Shown here piece after piece: positions 43,972 through 52,890 of a stretch of DNA of 64,000 nucleotides. The position numbers and the translations under genes were made by a program. The DNA is from CBDFHC01 sp965247585 (lineage in GTDB: Bacteria; Chloroflexota; Dehalococcoidia; Lucifugimonadales; GCA-2712585): the NCBI GenBank assembly GCA_965247585.1, contig CBDFHC010000004.1, positions 992,001 to 1,056,000 on the forward strand. The letters are read 5' to 3'. Position 1 is the stretch's first letter. Each line of letters opens with the position of its first letter. Below the pieces are notes generated by a model. The model saw only the letters and a program-made list of their open reading frames with translations. It had not been told where the DNA came from and searched no databases.

Positions 43972-44428
43972 CTATCTCAGCACAAACCACCACACGAGAA
44001 CGCTGCCGACGATCAGCAGCACGAACAGCACGATGGCGATCACGCGGACCATGTTAAGCAGATCCTTCGTCTGCCTGTGCGCGGCGGTCTCCTTCCGGTA
44101 CGCCCCGGTACGCCTCCTCAAGCTCCTTATGCACCTGTCTGCTGGCTAACGCCGCTTCCCTGGCCACGTCTCGCTCTCGCTCCGACTCTGTGCCTGTCCT
44201 ATCCAACTCCCATACGGTCCGCTGGAGCTTGTCCTCCCGAACAAGGGATCGGCGCAACAGCTCGTCGTCGCTCACGTACTCAGGCCCCTCCAGCCGCACG
44301 TAGATCCGGCGTCCCTCCCTGCGAACCTCGATCTCCCCCCTCCTGATCCTCCGGTCGAGGGTGGACAGGGATATCTCCATCTCTCGCGCCGCCTCCCCTT
44401 TCGTCACCCAGCGGACCTGCTCATCCAT
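43972..44428 (-). pseudogene. HTH/coiled-coil/TM protein broken by a 10-base tandem duplication
   Basis: From ATG 44428: a MerR/excisionase-like HTH (WVTKGEAAREMEISLSTLDR) with a wing VRREGRRIYVRL, then a coiled coil (EDKLQRTVWELDRTG and on). In frame it ends at 44054 with an unrelated tail. The sequence CCGGTACGCC is duplicated head to tail at 44095-44104 and 44105-44114. Removing one unit restores AYRKETAAHRQTKDLLNMVR and a single membrane helix to a stop at 43972. Its start overlaps the upstream gene's end, so the two are translationally coupled. Confidence 0.65.
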
Positions 44429-44903
44429 CGCTCTTTTCCTCACCCTGCGACTGACGCCTCCGCCGCCAGTCGAGCAGACGCAGGCCCCGACCCTCGGACT
44501 CGGGCGCATTCGCCTCCCGGCCCCCAGCGTCGTCTTCGGGTTGCCGAGCCGCCTCCAGGACCTCCACGCGACGGGTCAGACGCTCCACGAGCCTAGCCAG
44601 ATCGTCCACGGCTTCAATCGCCAGCCTCATCCTCGCCTCCAACCGGTCCAGTGGCGTCGTTCTCTCCCATCCGGGGTCGTCCAGGTTGGCCATGAGTCGC
44701 TGCACGGCCAGGGTCATCCTGCCTGTCAACCGCTCCCGGTGCAGAGCCAGCGCCACTGTCTTCCGGTTCACGCCCAGGAGGGCCGCCGTCTTGCGCTGAC
44801 CCTCCCTTTCGACGAGCCACTCCACGACCCATCTGAGGTCGGGCTGATTGTCGTCGGCCCGCGATGCCCGTCCGTCACTCATCTTTGACTTCCCAGAGAC
44901 CAT
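44421..44903 (-). CDS. HTH protein with C-terminal coiled coil
   Basis: 160 residues. HTH: EREGQRKTAALLGVNRKTVA, then LHRERLTGRMTLAVQRLM. A helical segment AIEAVDDLARLVERLTRRVE forms a coiled coil. The tail is charged. The HTH resembles that of the frameshifted gene at 36464-37271 (AALLGVNxKTxA). It forms an operon with the HTH/TM gene downstream; the pair could bind iteron-like DNA and anchor it to the membrane. That is inference. Confidence 0.6.
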   Translation of the reverse strand: MVSGKSKMSDGRASRADDNQPDLRWVVEWLVEREGQRKTAALLGVNRKTVALALHRERLTGRMTLAVQRLMANLDDPGWERTTPLDRLEARMRLAIEAVDDLARLVERLTRRVEVLEAARQPEDDAGGREANAPESEGRGLRLLDWRRRRQSQGEEKSDG

Positions 44904-45456
44904 TTCCGTCCTCTACAGGGGGTGGCCCGCTTTGGTAATTTCGTCCATTTTGCGGTGGAACCAGCCCCAACAGTGACCGGTCACATTCGCCCGTCAACAT
45001 GCCCTGCCAATTGCAGGAATCCCTAGCTGGTTGGCCCAAGATGTCCGTTTCTCCCCGCGCCCCAAAATCATGTCACGCATCCCGACATCGTTTCGCCGCA
45101 AAACCGATGGGCCACACTGGGCCGCGGACGCCGCCGACACGCCAAATCTTGCCCGGATCAGCTGGCCGACCCGCCGGACAGGTTCATCCATAGCTGTTTC
45201 TTCGCTATCGGATGATGCGTCAGGGGTTGCCAAAGTGCAATCAGGTCATCGTCGGAGAGGCAATGTAGTTTAGCATGGCTTTTCATTCATTTACATTTTC
45301 GGGCGCTGACCGGTCAACGGGTCTTTCGTCCCGTTTCGTAGCTAAAACAGGGGCAGATGGGGCGGGTTGCGGCACCGGCGAACCTCGAAAAGCACCCCGT
45401 CGAAGCAGCTTTGCAGCCCCCAGCCAGCACAATGGGGAGATAGGGACGCATCGGCC
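44904..45456. promoter_or_regulatory. Intergenic region with two copies of TGACCGGTCA
   Basis: GTGACCGGTCAC (44973-44984) is a perfect 12-base palindrome. Its 10-base core TGACCGGTCA recurs at 45307-45316. The 550-base region between the HTH operon and the replication-relaxation-like gene also contains the 30-base repeat at 45334-45363 and an AT-richer segment (45262-45300). It may be an operator pair or an origin-like locus. Confidence 0.45.
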
Positions 45457-47205
45457 CTATCTATGCCCCCCTACAGGACGGTGACGCATCCGGTGGTAGA
45501 GCGAGTCCCACTGGTAGGCCCTCAGCCCGGACAGCGGCAGTCGCGGAGACTCCGGCTCCCAGAGTGGATGCCAGGACCGTCCCAGTATCCCTGTTGTGGA
45601 CAGAACTGGCCGGCAGGACACGAAGATGGGCAGCGACATCCGGGTCATCCGAGCCGATGTGCGCACGTAGGTTGCCTCGACCTCCTCTGTGTCCACGACG
45701 AATAGCGTGACGGGGAACGGGGGCTGGTCGTCCCCCGGCTCAGGGGACCAGTAGTAGCTCATGTAGGGGCTCAGGCGGGCAATGACTCCCCTGGGGTGAC
45801 GGGCACGTAGCTCGTACTCGAGGTAGAACGGTATCACAAGGCCCTCTGCGACCATCTTCCCCACGGCGTCAGGGGCGATGGCGGAATCGCCCCAGTTGTA
45901 GGCTCGGTCAGACCTGGCGGTGGGGACGGACCACAACAATTCGCTGTCGGGGGCGGCCCTGGCCTCTGCCTCAAGCTTCGAGAGGAACCATGTGATGCCG
46001 TCGGCGTGCTTCGTCTGCCGCGCCCATGTCTCGATGCGGTGTCCCAGGTGACGGCTACGGCCCTGGCGGTCTGTCGTGAGGGCCGTGCTCCAGATGCCCT
46101 GTGTGGTGGGGAGCTGGGCGCGGTCCCTGTGGGTGACGTAGCGGATGCCCTCGGCGGACAGGGTGTAGCGCACGTCTCCGCGTTTTCCTCGTCTCTCGAC
46201 GAGGCCCCAGGTGTTCACGAAGTTGTGCATCATCTGGCTGAGCCGTCCCTCAGAGACGCCAAGCCAGAGGGCAAGATGCTCACGTGGGATCATCGGGTGG
46301 TCCGTCACGAGGTCAAGCGTCCGCTTCTCCGACGGGCTGATGCCGAAGGCCGGCGCAGCCTGCGCCATCCGCTCGGGACGGGGTATCGAGGCACGCTTCC
46401 GCTCCGGCGACTCCGTATGAAGCGCTCTGCCGGTGCCACCCTGTGAGCTCACGAAATCAAGATTGTAGTACGAGCCGCTGAACAGGCCTGAGGTCTTCTG
46501 CCAGACGTGGTAGTCCCGTCTTTCAAGTGTGTCCCGAGACTCCACACCGACGTAGGAGTCTTCAAGACTCAGTTCCATGCAGAACCTCGTCGTCAGCCTC
46601 TGCTCCCAGACGCTGGGCGTAAGAACTAGGACGGCGCCGGGACGGCGCCTGTAGTCGTACTCCGCTATGGCCCTCAGCCGGTCGTAGAGGGAACGGCGCC
46701 GCAGGGCCAGACCCTGGCGGACCACTCCAAAGCTGCGGCCGTCGTGGAGCGTGATGGTGGCGTCGAAGCGGCCCCGGCGGTGGAACTCCACGTGCGACCG
46801 GAACCCGTCGATGCCGGGGGAGAGTGATGAGGCGAGACGGTAGACGGCGGCCACCGCGTCCATCCGGCGGATGAGCAGCGTGAGCCACTCCCTGGACATA
46901 GGATAGGCGCGCATGAAGTCCGAGGGAGTCTCGAAGCCAAGGAACTCGGCGGCTTCGCTGACGCCCTTAGCCGTCAGGTAGTACCTCTGGCTCGACGGCA
47001 GGTGAGCGGTGCCGTGGCTCACCCTCCCCACGATGCCGTCGGCCAGCAGGCCGGTTAAGGCGCGGTGGATGGTCGTGTGAGGCTCCCCCAGGATGCCTGC
47101 CAACTCTGCTGAGTCGATGAAAGGCATCCTGCTGAGGGAATGGAGTAGCCGTTGGTCGCAAGGCGCCATGTGTCGAGCGTAGCAAAAGAGGGCCGGGCTG
47201 TGCAT
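45457..47205 (-). CDS. Replication-relaxation-like winged-helix protein
   Basis: 582 residues. Winged helix 1 at about 20-85 (QRLLHSLSRMPFIDSAELAG, then TIHRALTGLLADGIVGRV). A nuclease-like or effector fold with HVEFHRRGRFDATITLHDGR follows at ~135-200, and a second winged helix at ~300-365 (MIPREHLALWLGVSEGRLSQ, GLVERRGKRGDVRYTLS). The layout matches the replication-relaxation (MarR-like) family found on actinobacterial and chloroflexal plasmids. The last 40 residues are low-similarity. Probably the replication or maintenance protein of the former element. ATG at residue 13 is an alternative start. Confidence 0.6.
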   Translation of the reverse strand: MHSPALFCYARHMAPCDQRLLHSLSRMPFIDSAELAGILGEPHTTIHRALTGLLADGIVGRVSHGTAHLPSSQRYYLTAKGVSEAAEFLGFETPSDFMRAYPMSREWLTLLIRRMDAVAAVYRLASSLSPGIDGFRSHVEFHRRGRFDATITLHDGRSFGVVRQGLALRRRSLYDRLRAIAEYDYRRRPGAVLVLTPSVWEQRLTTRFCMELSLEDSYVGVESRDTLERRDYHVWQKTSGLFSGSYYNLDFVSSQGGTGRALHTESPERKRASIPRPERMAQAAPAFGISPSEKRTLDLVTDHPMIPREHLALWLGVSEGRLSQMMHNFVNTWGLVERRGKRGDVRYTLSAEGIRYVTHRDRAQLPTTQGIWSTALTTDRQGRSRHLGHRIETWARQTKHADGITWFLSKLEAEARAAPDSELLWSVPTARSDRAYNWGDSAIAPDAVGKMVAEGLVIPFYLEYELRARHPRGVIARLSPYMSYYWSPEPGDDQPPFPVTLFVVDTEEVEATYVRTSARMTRMSLPIFVSCRPVLSTTGILGRSWHPLWEPESPRLPLSGLRAYQWDSLYHRMRHRPVGGHR

Positions 47206-47408
47206 CCGTCACATGGCAGCGCCGGTGTGTGGGAAGGCAGCGGACGCCGTTCTCCTGGGCCGAGTTCATGGCCGAGGGGCCGGCGACATCCAGGGGCCGG
47301 AAGCCAAAGCCCGCAGCCGCGTCCCTGTTAGAGTGGGCGTTCGCCCTTGTGCAGGATCGGGAGCGCGGAGTCGGTCGGCGCGGGACCCTAGACCGCTCAG
47401 AAAAGAGG
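47206..47408. other. Intergenic stretch
   Basis: Nothing recognised here or in 47442-47772, apart from the hairpin at 47409-47441. The long plus-strand frame from 47229 has no family character. Confidence 0.4.
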
Positions 47409-47441
47409 GAGGCCGTCGCTGCGAGTAGTTGCGACGGCCTC
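47409..47441 (-). terminator. Possible Rho-independent terminator
   Basis: GAGGCCGTCGC and GCGACGGCCTC pair perfectly over 11 bases around an 11-base loop. On the minus strand the stem is followed by CCCTCTTTTC, a modest U-rich run. It would terminate transcripts coming from the LRR gene about 330 bases upstream. Confidence 0.4.
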
Positions 47442-47772
47442 CTGCACGTCCATGTGTGCGGCCCTTTTCTTTTGCCCATTTTCCGGTGGGGCATTGATTC
47501 CTCTTCTTCGTTCGCCCTGTCCATCTGGGAAGGCGACAGGCATGGAAGCCAGGAAGAAGAGACTCACCCTGCCCCCTTTCAACGTCGGCTGAAGGTCTGG
47601 CGGTCAAGGGCGTCATCATGCCCCGGAGCGGTCAAACCGCCGTCGACCGGGAGGCTGACGAAGGGAGAAGCTGATGCCCGTATCTCGACTGTGCTATGCG
47701 CCATAGCCAACAACATGCTGGGAGCACCTTCCGGACGATATGCCGTCCGTCCCCGGCTGAGTGCGCGTGGCT

Positions 47773-47976
47773 TCAGCAGTAGGGCAGGCCGCCAAGGTCA
47801 GACGCGCGAAAGACCAACAACGGGTCTTCCAAGCTGCTTGGCACGCACCCGCTCAAGTCGTTGCCGTTGAGGTCCAGCGCTACCAGATTGGAGAGGCTGC
47901 CCATCTCCTGGGGTATCCCCCCTGGGCAAACCACGTGCAATCCCCGCAGAGTCGAGAGAAGTGGCACACCTGGGAC
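47773..47976 (-). pseudogene. Separated C-terminal cap of the LRR lipoprotein
   Basis: Continues in the same frame after the TGA of the LRR gene. It reads GIPQEMGSLSNLVALDLNGN, then DLSGCVPSSLEDPLL and DLGGLPYC. This is the typical last repeat and Cys-containing cap of such LRR proteins. Either the TGA is a recent nonsense mutation or this is the tail of a deleted second LRR gene. Confidence 0.6.
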
Positions 47977-49236
47977 TCAACAGTTGGCCCGTTGTTCGAT
48001 ATATAGGTGGCGCAACGCACCCGTTAGACACGGGAAATTATTGCCATGTATCTCAATCTCGACTTCCCGCTTAAGCATGTTCCACACCTCGGAAGGTATC
48101 TCCCCGCTTAGCTGGTTTTCGTGTAGAGTCAGACTCTTCAGGTTATCGAGGTTACCCAACTCTGAAGGTATCTCCCCGCTCAAGGCGTTGTTGTTGAGGT
48201 ACAGCTCTGTCAGGGTTTCATAGTTACCCAACTCTGGGGGTATCTCTCCACTCAGCTGGTTCCCACTGAGGTTGATGCTTTCCACTCTGTGGTAGTCGCC
48301 CCAGTTAATAGCCAGATCTGGCGGTATTGTCCCGCTCAGCTGGTTCCCACTGAGGTTTAGCTCGAGCATGTTGGAATTCGCCAACCCTGACGGTATCTCG
48401 CCGCTCAATTGGTTCCCAGCGAGGTTTAGAATGCTCACGGTCACTGTGAAATTCGCCAACCCTGTGAAATTCGCCAACCCTGACGGTATCGCACCGCTCA
48501 ATTGGTTCCCAGCGAGGTTCAACTCGTACAGGGTGGACATATTCGCCAGTTCCACCAGTTCCGGCGGAATCTCACCGCTCACCTGAGTACCCATAATCCT
48601 CAGGTATTGTATTTTTGCCAAGTCGCCAAGTTCGGGGGGAATCTCGCCGGTCAACGCGTTTCCTTCGATTGACAAATCCCTCAGGTTGGAAAGGTTGCCC
48701 AGCTCCGGGGGAATCTCCCCCGTTAATCCGTCACCAACGAGGTACAGGGTTTCCAAGTTGGGGAAGTTGCCAAATTCAGGTGGAATCTCCCCCCTTAAAC
48801 CGCCGCTATAGTCGACGAGGCCCAGTACTTCCAAGGCTCCGAGGTCAATCAGCTCCAGGGGTATCTCCCCTCTCAACTCCTGTCCAGACCCTGACGCCCC
48901 CATCTGCAACCAAATCACGCGGCCGTTGTCGTCGGTTGTGACTCCATACCATTCGCCCAACGGAGCCTCGCTCAGCCAGTTTCCGCTGTCCTCCCAGTTT
49001 GGTCCGTCCAGGGCATTGTAGAAGGTGACCAAGATTTCCCTGTCCGTTGCAGGCGAGCCCGGTGCAGGCGCACGGACTCTCTCGGTCGCCTCCGTGGCAG
49101 GCGCCTCGGTGTCAGCATCTTCTCCAGGCACTGCATCCCCGCCACAGGCGGCGAGCAGGGCGACCAGAATCAGCGCAAGAGCGGCGAATCCCGCACGCAA
49201 CATCCATGCAGAGCGTCCGGGGACGAGGTTGTTCAT
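47977..49236 (-). CDS. Leucine-rich-repeat lipoprotein
   Basis: 419 residues from ATG 49236, behind GAAAGG (frame open to 49338). Signal and lipobox: LALILVALLAACGGD. N-terminal cap: REILVTFYNALDGPNW, then WLSEAPLGEWYGVTTD. About ten plant-type 23-24-residue repeats of the form LSGEIPPELGNLxNLxxLxL follow. Two adjacent repeats carry the short duplication ANFTGLANFT. It ends ALRHLYIEQRANC at a TGA, after which the same frame carries the usual C-terminal cap. A surface protein-binding role is likely. Confidence 0.82.
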   Translation of the reverse strand: MNNLVPGRSAWMLRAGFAALALILVALLAACGGDAVPGEDADTEAPATEATERVRAPAPGSPATDREILVTFYNALDGPNWEDSGNWLSEAPLGEWYGVTTDDNGRVIWLQMGASGSGQELRGEIPLELIDLGALEVLGLVDYSGGLRGEIPPEFGNFPNLETLYLVGDGLTGEIPPELGNLSNLRDLSIEGNALTGEIPPELGDLAKIQYLRIMGTQVSGEIPPELVELANMSTLYELNLAGNQLSGAIPSGLANFTGLANFTVTVSILNLAGNQLSGEIPSGLANSNMLELNLSGNQLSGTIPPDLAINWGDYHRVESINLSGNQLSGEIPPELGNYETLTELYLNNNALSGEIPSELGNLDNLKSLTLHENQLSGEIPSEVWNMLKREVEIEIHGNNFPCLTGALRHLYIEQRANC

Positions 49237-49478
49237 CACTTTGTCGCGCCTTTCAATAGTCATAGGCCCGGCTTCGCCAGCGCATCTATCGACCTGACGA
49301 ACGCCAAGTGAATCTCTCCAATTGGACTGGCAAGCCACCTAATCATAGACGGCGCGTATAGCATGCCCGTATCATTCAAGCTCTTTTTCTGTATCAGTAT
49401 ACCATGAGACCCGGCAGGGCCGGGCGCGTCTCGAATCAGGCTGCTGCCGGCGGTCTGGGGGCCGGTCAGGGCGGGAAG

Positions 49479-50102
49479 ATGAACCAGTCCGAAGAGCGGG
49501 AGCGGGAGATAGCGGAGCTGCGGGACCGGCTGTCCCGGCTGACCGAGGCCAGCCTGCGCATCAACGAGAGCCTTGACTTCGACACGGTGCTGCAAGGCGT
49601 TCTGGACTCCGCCCGGTCGCTGACCGAAGCCCGCTCCGGCGTCATCACTCTCCTGGACGATTCGGGACGGATAGCGGACTTCCTCTCCTCCGGGATGACC
49701 GCCGAGGAGGCCGGGTTGCTCTGGGAGATGCCCGACGGGATGCGGCTATTCGAGTACCTGGGCAGCGCCCGGGAACCGCTGCGGCTCCGGGACCTGCTCG
49801 GCCACGTCAGGTCGCTGGGCCTTCCCGAGTTCCGCCCGCCGGTGGCGGTGGGACCCGTCGTGCCCTTTATGGCCGCGCCGGTCATTCACCGGGGCGAGCT
49901 TGCCGGACACCTCTACGTCGCGGAGAAGGAGGGGGGCCGGGGTTCCGTTTGCTTTGGGTGTATCGCCCCCAATAGTCATAGGGACTTTCAAGCGACGTAC
50001 TCCGCAAGCAAACGGAACCCCCGATTCGTCTATAGACTCCAACTGAGGTCGAAGCCCGTCCTCAACCCACATGGCAAGCCCTCGCCCGACGGGTCGGGGT
50101 GA
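49479..50102 (+). pseudogene. Truncated GAF-domain sensor/regulator
   Basis: From ATG 49479: coiled coil EREIAELRDRLSRLTEASLR, then a GAF domain FDTVLQGVLDSARSLTEARS to VVPFMAAPVIHRGELAGHLY and VAEKEGGRG. The family, common in Chloroflexota, continues with the rest of the GAF fold and kinase or HTH domains. Here the match ends at about 49940 and the remaining 50 residues are unrelated. It lies directly upstream of recombinase-tail relics. Confidence 0.65.
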
Positions 50103-50109
50103 AGCCCTT

Positions 50110-50217
50110 AACTACACCGCCAGCTTGAACCGCAATTCGAAGGTTCTTGATTTCGTCAAGTCTGGTGGGCCAGAGTTTACCGTACTGCGAACTTTTCGCT
50201 GGGAGGTCCTGATGTAA
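50110..50217 (+). repeat. Serine-recombinase 3'-tail relic C
   Basis: Reads NYTASLNRNSKVLDFVKSGG, then PEFTVLRTFRWEVLM and a stop. This is the best preserved of the tails, with perfect palindromic arms (CTTGA-TTTCG-TCAAG at 50146-50160). No recombinase body is attached. Confidence 0.6.
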
Positions 50218-50431
50218 GGAGTCCAGTTTGGTGGGCCGTGTAGACCAAATTGAGCTTGTCTCAGAAGTCGAAGCTCCTCACGATAATCGGAGCAAGCGCA
50301 GATTAACTGGACGTATTATTGTGACTGAGAGATCAGTTACCAAATTATGAGCTTTCAAGAGTACGATATTCGTCAGGGAAAATACTTCTGAGACAAGCTC
50401 AATTGCGAACTTTTCGCTGGGAGGTCCTGAT
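50218..50431 (+). repeat. Second tail relic in tandem, split by a small inverted-repeat element
   Basis: GTCCAGTTTGGTGGGCC starts right after relic C. With the inserted element removed it reads QFGGPCRPNCELFAGRS to a stop, like relic B. The final 27 bases (50405-50431) duplicate 50187-50213 of relic C exactly (GCGAACTTTTCGCTGGGAGG and following). Confidence 0.5.
50248..50404. mobile_element. MITE-like element with perfect terminal inverted repeats
   Basis: 157 bases bounded by AATTGAGCTTGTCTCAGAAG (50248-50267) and its exact reverse complement (50385-50404). The outer AATT may be a 4-base target duplication, leaving 16-base repeats beginning GAGCTTGTCTCAGAAG, of the type seen in IS5-like families. 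No coding capacity. AT-richer interior. Confidence 0.6.
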
Positions 50432-50835
50432 TTAGGGAATCAGCCTGGGCGACCCCCAGCCTGCCGCGAAGGCGCATCATCCCAGGATTTGGTTCATCAG
50501 GGATAGACCTGCTTCCAATCTGCTGCGCCACTCCCCTTGTGGGCGGCGGATTGTGTTGGTGCATATCCTGAAGAGACAGACGGCTTCACGAAGCGCAATT
50601 TCCCTTTCGGTCCACCGGAAACGCTCAAGCGCGGCGTGCCGGAATTGCTAGGTGAATCTCTTCTTCCCTAGCCCAGGCCTGCGGACTGAAGCTCACACTC
50701 TCTCTAAGCTCAGAAAAGCATGGTTGGACTGGTATCCGGCTCGCTAATGATTCGGCTCCTTCCCGACTCGGCTCCGAATGCATCGTCTTCTGGGTACCAT
50801 CGTTGTAAGTCCAGTAGGGATGTCGCGGAGGTTCC
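50432..50835. other. Stretch without a recognisable gene
   Basis: No frame with family character was found on either strand. It separates the relic cluster from the 3' end of the ABC operon. Confidence 0.45.
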
Positions 50836-51606
50836 CTAACGGCGTGGTTCCCACCGGAAGAAGCGGACGGCAATAAGTAGCCCAGCCACCATCCACCCAG
50901 CTATCACCAGCAAGTGCCCCCACTCGAAGCCTGCGCCCGTCTCAGTCAGGAACGACGTGTGCAGCGCGAGGGCGAAGTGCCGGACGGGGAAGATGTCGGC
51001 GAAGGTCGTAAGCCAGGCCGGGGCCCCGTCCATCGGAATGAACACGTCCGATATGAACAGGAGGGGCAGTATCGAAGCATTCACAATGGCCGGCGATGCA
51101 TCCGCGTTGGGGATAATCGCCGTGATTGCCAGTCCGAGCGCACAGAACGTGGCGGCTCCGGCCACCAGTGCCAGGAGGAACGCTGGAAGTGTGTTCGTCG
51201 GAACGTCTACGTCGTAGAACAGCACGCCAGCCACCGTAACGATCACGACCAGCAAGGTCGCAATGAGTACGGAGTGGGCTATCCGTCCGAACAGGTATGA
51301 CCAACCGGGCAACGGCGTGCCCCGGACCCGCTTGAGCAAGCCCCCGTCCCTGGAGAAGCAGATGCCCATGGCAACGTTGGTGTAGCAGGCGCCCACCACC
51401 GCGAAGACAACGATCCCCGGCACGAAGAAGTTTGCGGTATTCACCGGCTCGCCCTGCTCGTCGGTCCCCACGTCGCCGAACACCAGATTGAAGATCACCA
51501 GGAACATCAATGGAAACACGATGGTGAAAAACGCCGCGGCGGGGTTGCGCCAAAAGGCGGTATTCTCGTAGCGGACTTGCCTCAGAGCGAGCGCGAAGGC
51601 ATTCAT
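50836..51606 (-). CDS. ABC-2 type transporter permease
   Basis: 256 residues, six hydrophobic helices. Opens with ALRQVRYENTAFWRNPAAAF, typical of ABC-2 membrane proteins, and contains the ABC-2 signature region FSRDGGLLKRVRGTPLPGWS. ATGA overlap with the ATPase gene. A multidrug or lipid exporter is likely; the substrate is unknown. Confidence 0.88.
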   Translation of the reverse strand: MNAFALALRQVRYENTAFWRNPAAAFFTIVFPLMFLVIFNLVFGDVGTDEQGEPVNTANFFVPGIVVFAVVGACYTNVAMGICFSRDGGLLKRVRGTPLPGWSYLFGRIAHSVLIATLLVVIVTVAGVLFYDVDVPTNTLPAFLLALVAGAATFCALGLAITAIIPNADASPAIVNASILPLLFISDVFIPMDGAPAWLTTFADIFPVRHFALALHTSFLTETGAGFEWGHLLVIAGWMVAGLLIAVRFFRWEPRR

Positions 51607-52541
51607 GCTTCCGTGCTGTCCTGCTCGGGAGAGTCGACGAGCTCGATGAACAGGTCCTCTAGTGACAGGCGTGTGACCGACAGTTCCTCAAGTTCGATCC
51701 CCTGTTCCACAGCCCAGCCCGTGAGGCGGTGCAGGCTATCGGTCGGCCCATCCGTCGTGATGGCGTACCGGCCGTCGTCGCCGATGGGTGCGGCGGCCAG
51801 GTCTTCGGGCGGGCGGGTCGTGCCGGGCTGCACGCGAAACCGGATAGTGGTAGACCTATCCTTGTACAACAGCTCGCCCACGGCTCCCTCGGCGACGATG
51901 TTCCCCTCGACGATGATCGCGACGCGGTCGGCCAGGGCCTCCGCCTCCTCCATATAATGGGTGGTGAGCACCACCGTCTTGCCAAGCGACTTGAGATTCC
52001 GGACCATCTCCCATGCGCCGCGGCGCGCTGAAGGGTCGAACCCCGATGTTGGCTCGTCCAAGAACAGCAGCTCAGGGTTTCCCGCCAGGCCGATGGCAAC
52101 GTCCAGCCGCCTCTGCTGGCCTCCGGACAGACGTTTCACGCGGGCACGGTGCTGCTCGCCCAGTCCGACTGCGTCCAGGATTTCATCGAGGGGCAGCGGG
52201 TGAGGGAAGTAGCCGCGGAAGAGGTCGATCGTCTCCTCAACGGACAGGTACGGCTCCACGCCCGTCGTCTGCAGTACGATGCCGATACGCTGCTTGAGCG
52301 CGCGTTCGCCTCGCCCAGGGTCGTAGCCTAGGACCGACACCTCGCCGGCGGTCCGGTCTCGATGTCCCTCCAATATCTCTACGATCGTCGTCTTTCCAGC
52401 GCCGTTGGGACCGAGCAACGCGAACACTTCCCCCTTCGATACGTGCAGGTCTACGCCCCGCACCGCCTCTGTCTTACCATAAGACTTGCGGAGGCCGCGG
52501 ACTTCAACCGCCAGCGTGGGCGATCCCCGGGTCTTCGACAT
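51603..52541 (-). CDS. ABC transporter ATP-binding protein
   Basis: 312 residues from ATG 52541, with GGAG seven bases upstream (frame open to 52577). Walker A GPNGAGKTT, Q-loop region, signature LSGGQQRRLDVA, Walker B LLFLDEPTSGFD, His-loop TTHYMEEAE. The extra C-terminal domain of about 90 residues is of the DrrA/CcmA exporter type. It overlaps both neighbours in the operon. Confidence 0.92.
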   Translation of the reverse strand: MSKTRGSPTLAVEVRGLRKSYGKTEAVRGVDLHVSKGEVFALLGPNGAGKTTIVEILEGHRDRTAGEVSVLGYDPGRGERALKQRIGIVLQTTGVEPYLSVEETIDLFRGYFPHPLPLDEILDAVGLGEQHRARVKRLSGGQQRRLDVAIGLAGNPELLFLDEPTSGFDPSARRGAWEMVRNLKSLGKTVVLTTHYMEEAEALADRVAIIVEGNIVAEGAVGELLYKDRSTTIRFRVQPGTTRPPEDLAAAPIGDDGRYAITTDGPTDSLHRLTGWAVEQGIELEELSVTRLSLEDLFIELVDSPEQDSTEA

Positions 52542-52890
52542 TGACATACTCCAAGGGTAGCGATTCCTTGTTGACACTACGTTTCGGCTGCCAGCTCAGC
52601 GCTCTCTCGAGGTTGGAGAGATACTCTGCGAACGCGCGACGTCCTGTCGGTGTCGCCTCTACCCATGTGCGCGGCTTTGAGTCCAGGAACTCCTTGGTGG
52701 TGACCAGATAATCGGCGTCTTCGAGCTTGCGCAGATGGGTCGTCAGGTTGCCGCCGGTCAAGCCGAGCGTCTGCTGAATGAAGCCGTAGGCGAGCCGGTC
52801 CCCTTCGGGCTGGGAGACCAGCATAGTCATTATTCGCAGCCGGGTGGACTGGTGGATGGTCTCGTTGAAGACGATGGGTTCGTCGGTCAA
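52504..52890 (-). CDS. Winged-helix transcriptional regulator
   Basis: 128 residues, ArsR/MarR-like (HTH_34-type): NETIHQSTRLRIMTMLVSQP, then FIQQTLGLTGGNLTTHLRKL and EDADYLVTTKEF with a wing. Its start overlaps the membrane-protein stop by ATGA, and its 3' end overlaps the ATPase gene by about 38 bases. It probably regulates this ABC operon. Confidence 0.85.
   Translation of the reverse strand: MTDEPIVFNETIHQSTRLRIMTMLVSQPEGDRLAYGFIQQTLGLTGGNLTTHLRKLEDADYLVTTKEFLDSKPRTWVEATPTGRRAFAEYLSNLERALSWQPKRSVNKESLPLEYVNVEDPGIAHAGG

Noticed and set aside
47229..47870. 213-codon plus-strand frame
   Set aside because: Crosses the terminator-like hairpin and the LRR cap on the other strand; no family.
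50625..50873. 82-codon minus-strand frame downstream of the ABC permease
   Set aside because: Overlaps the permease end, no RBS, no family.
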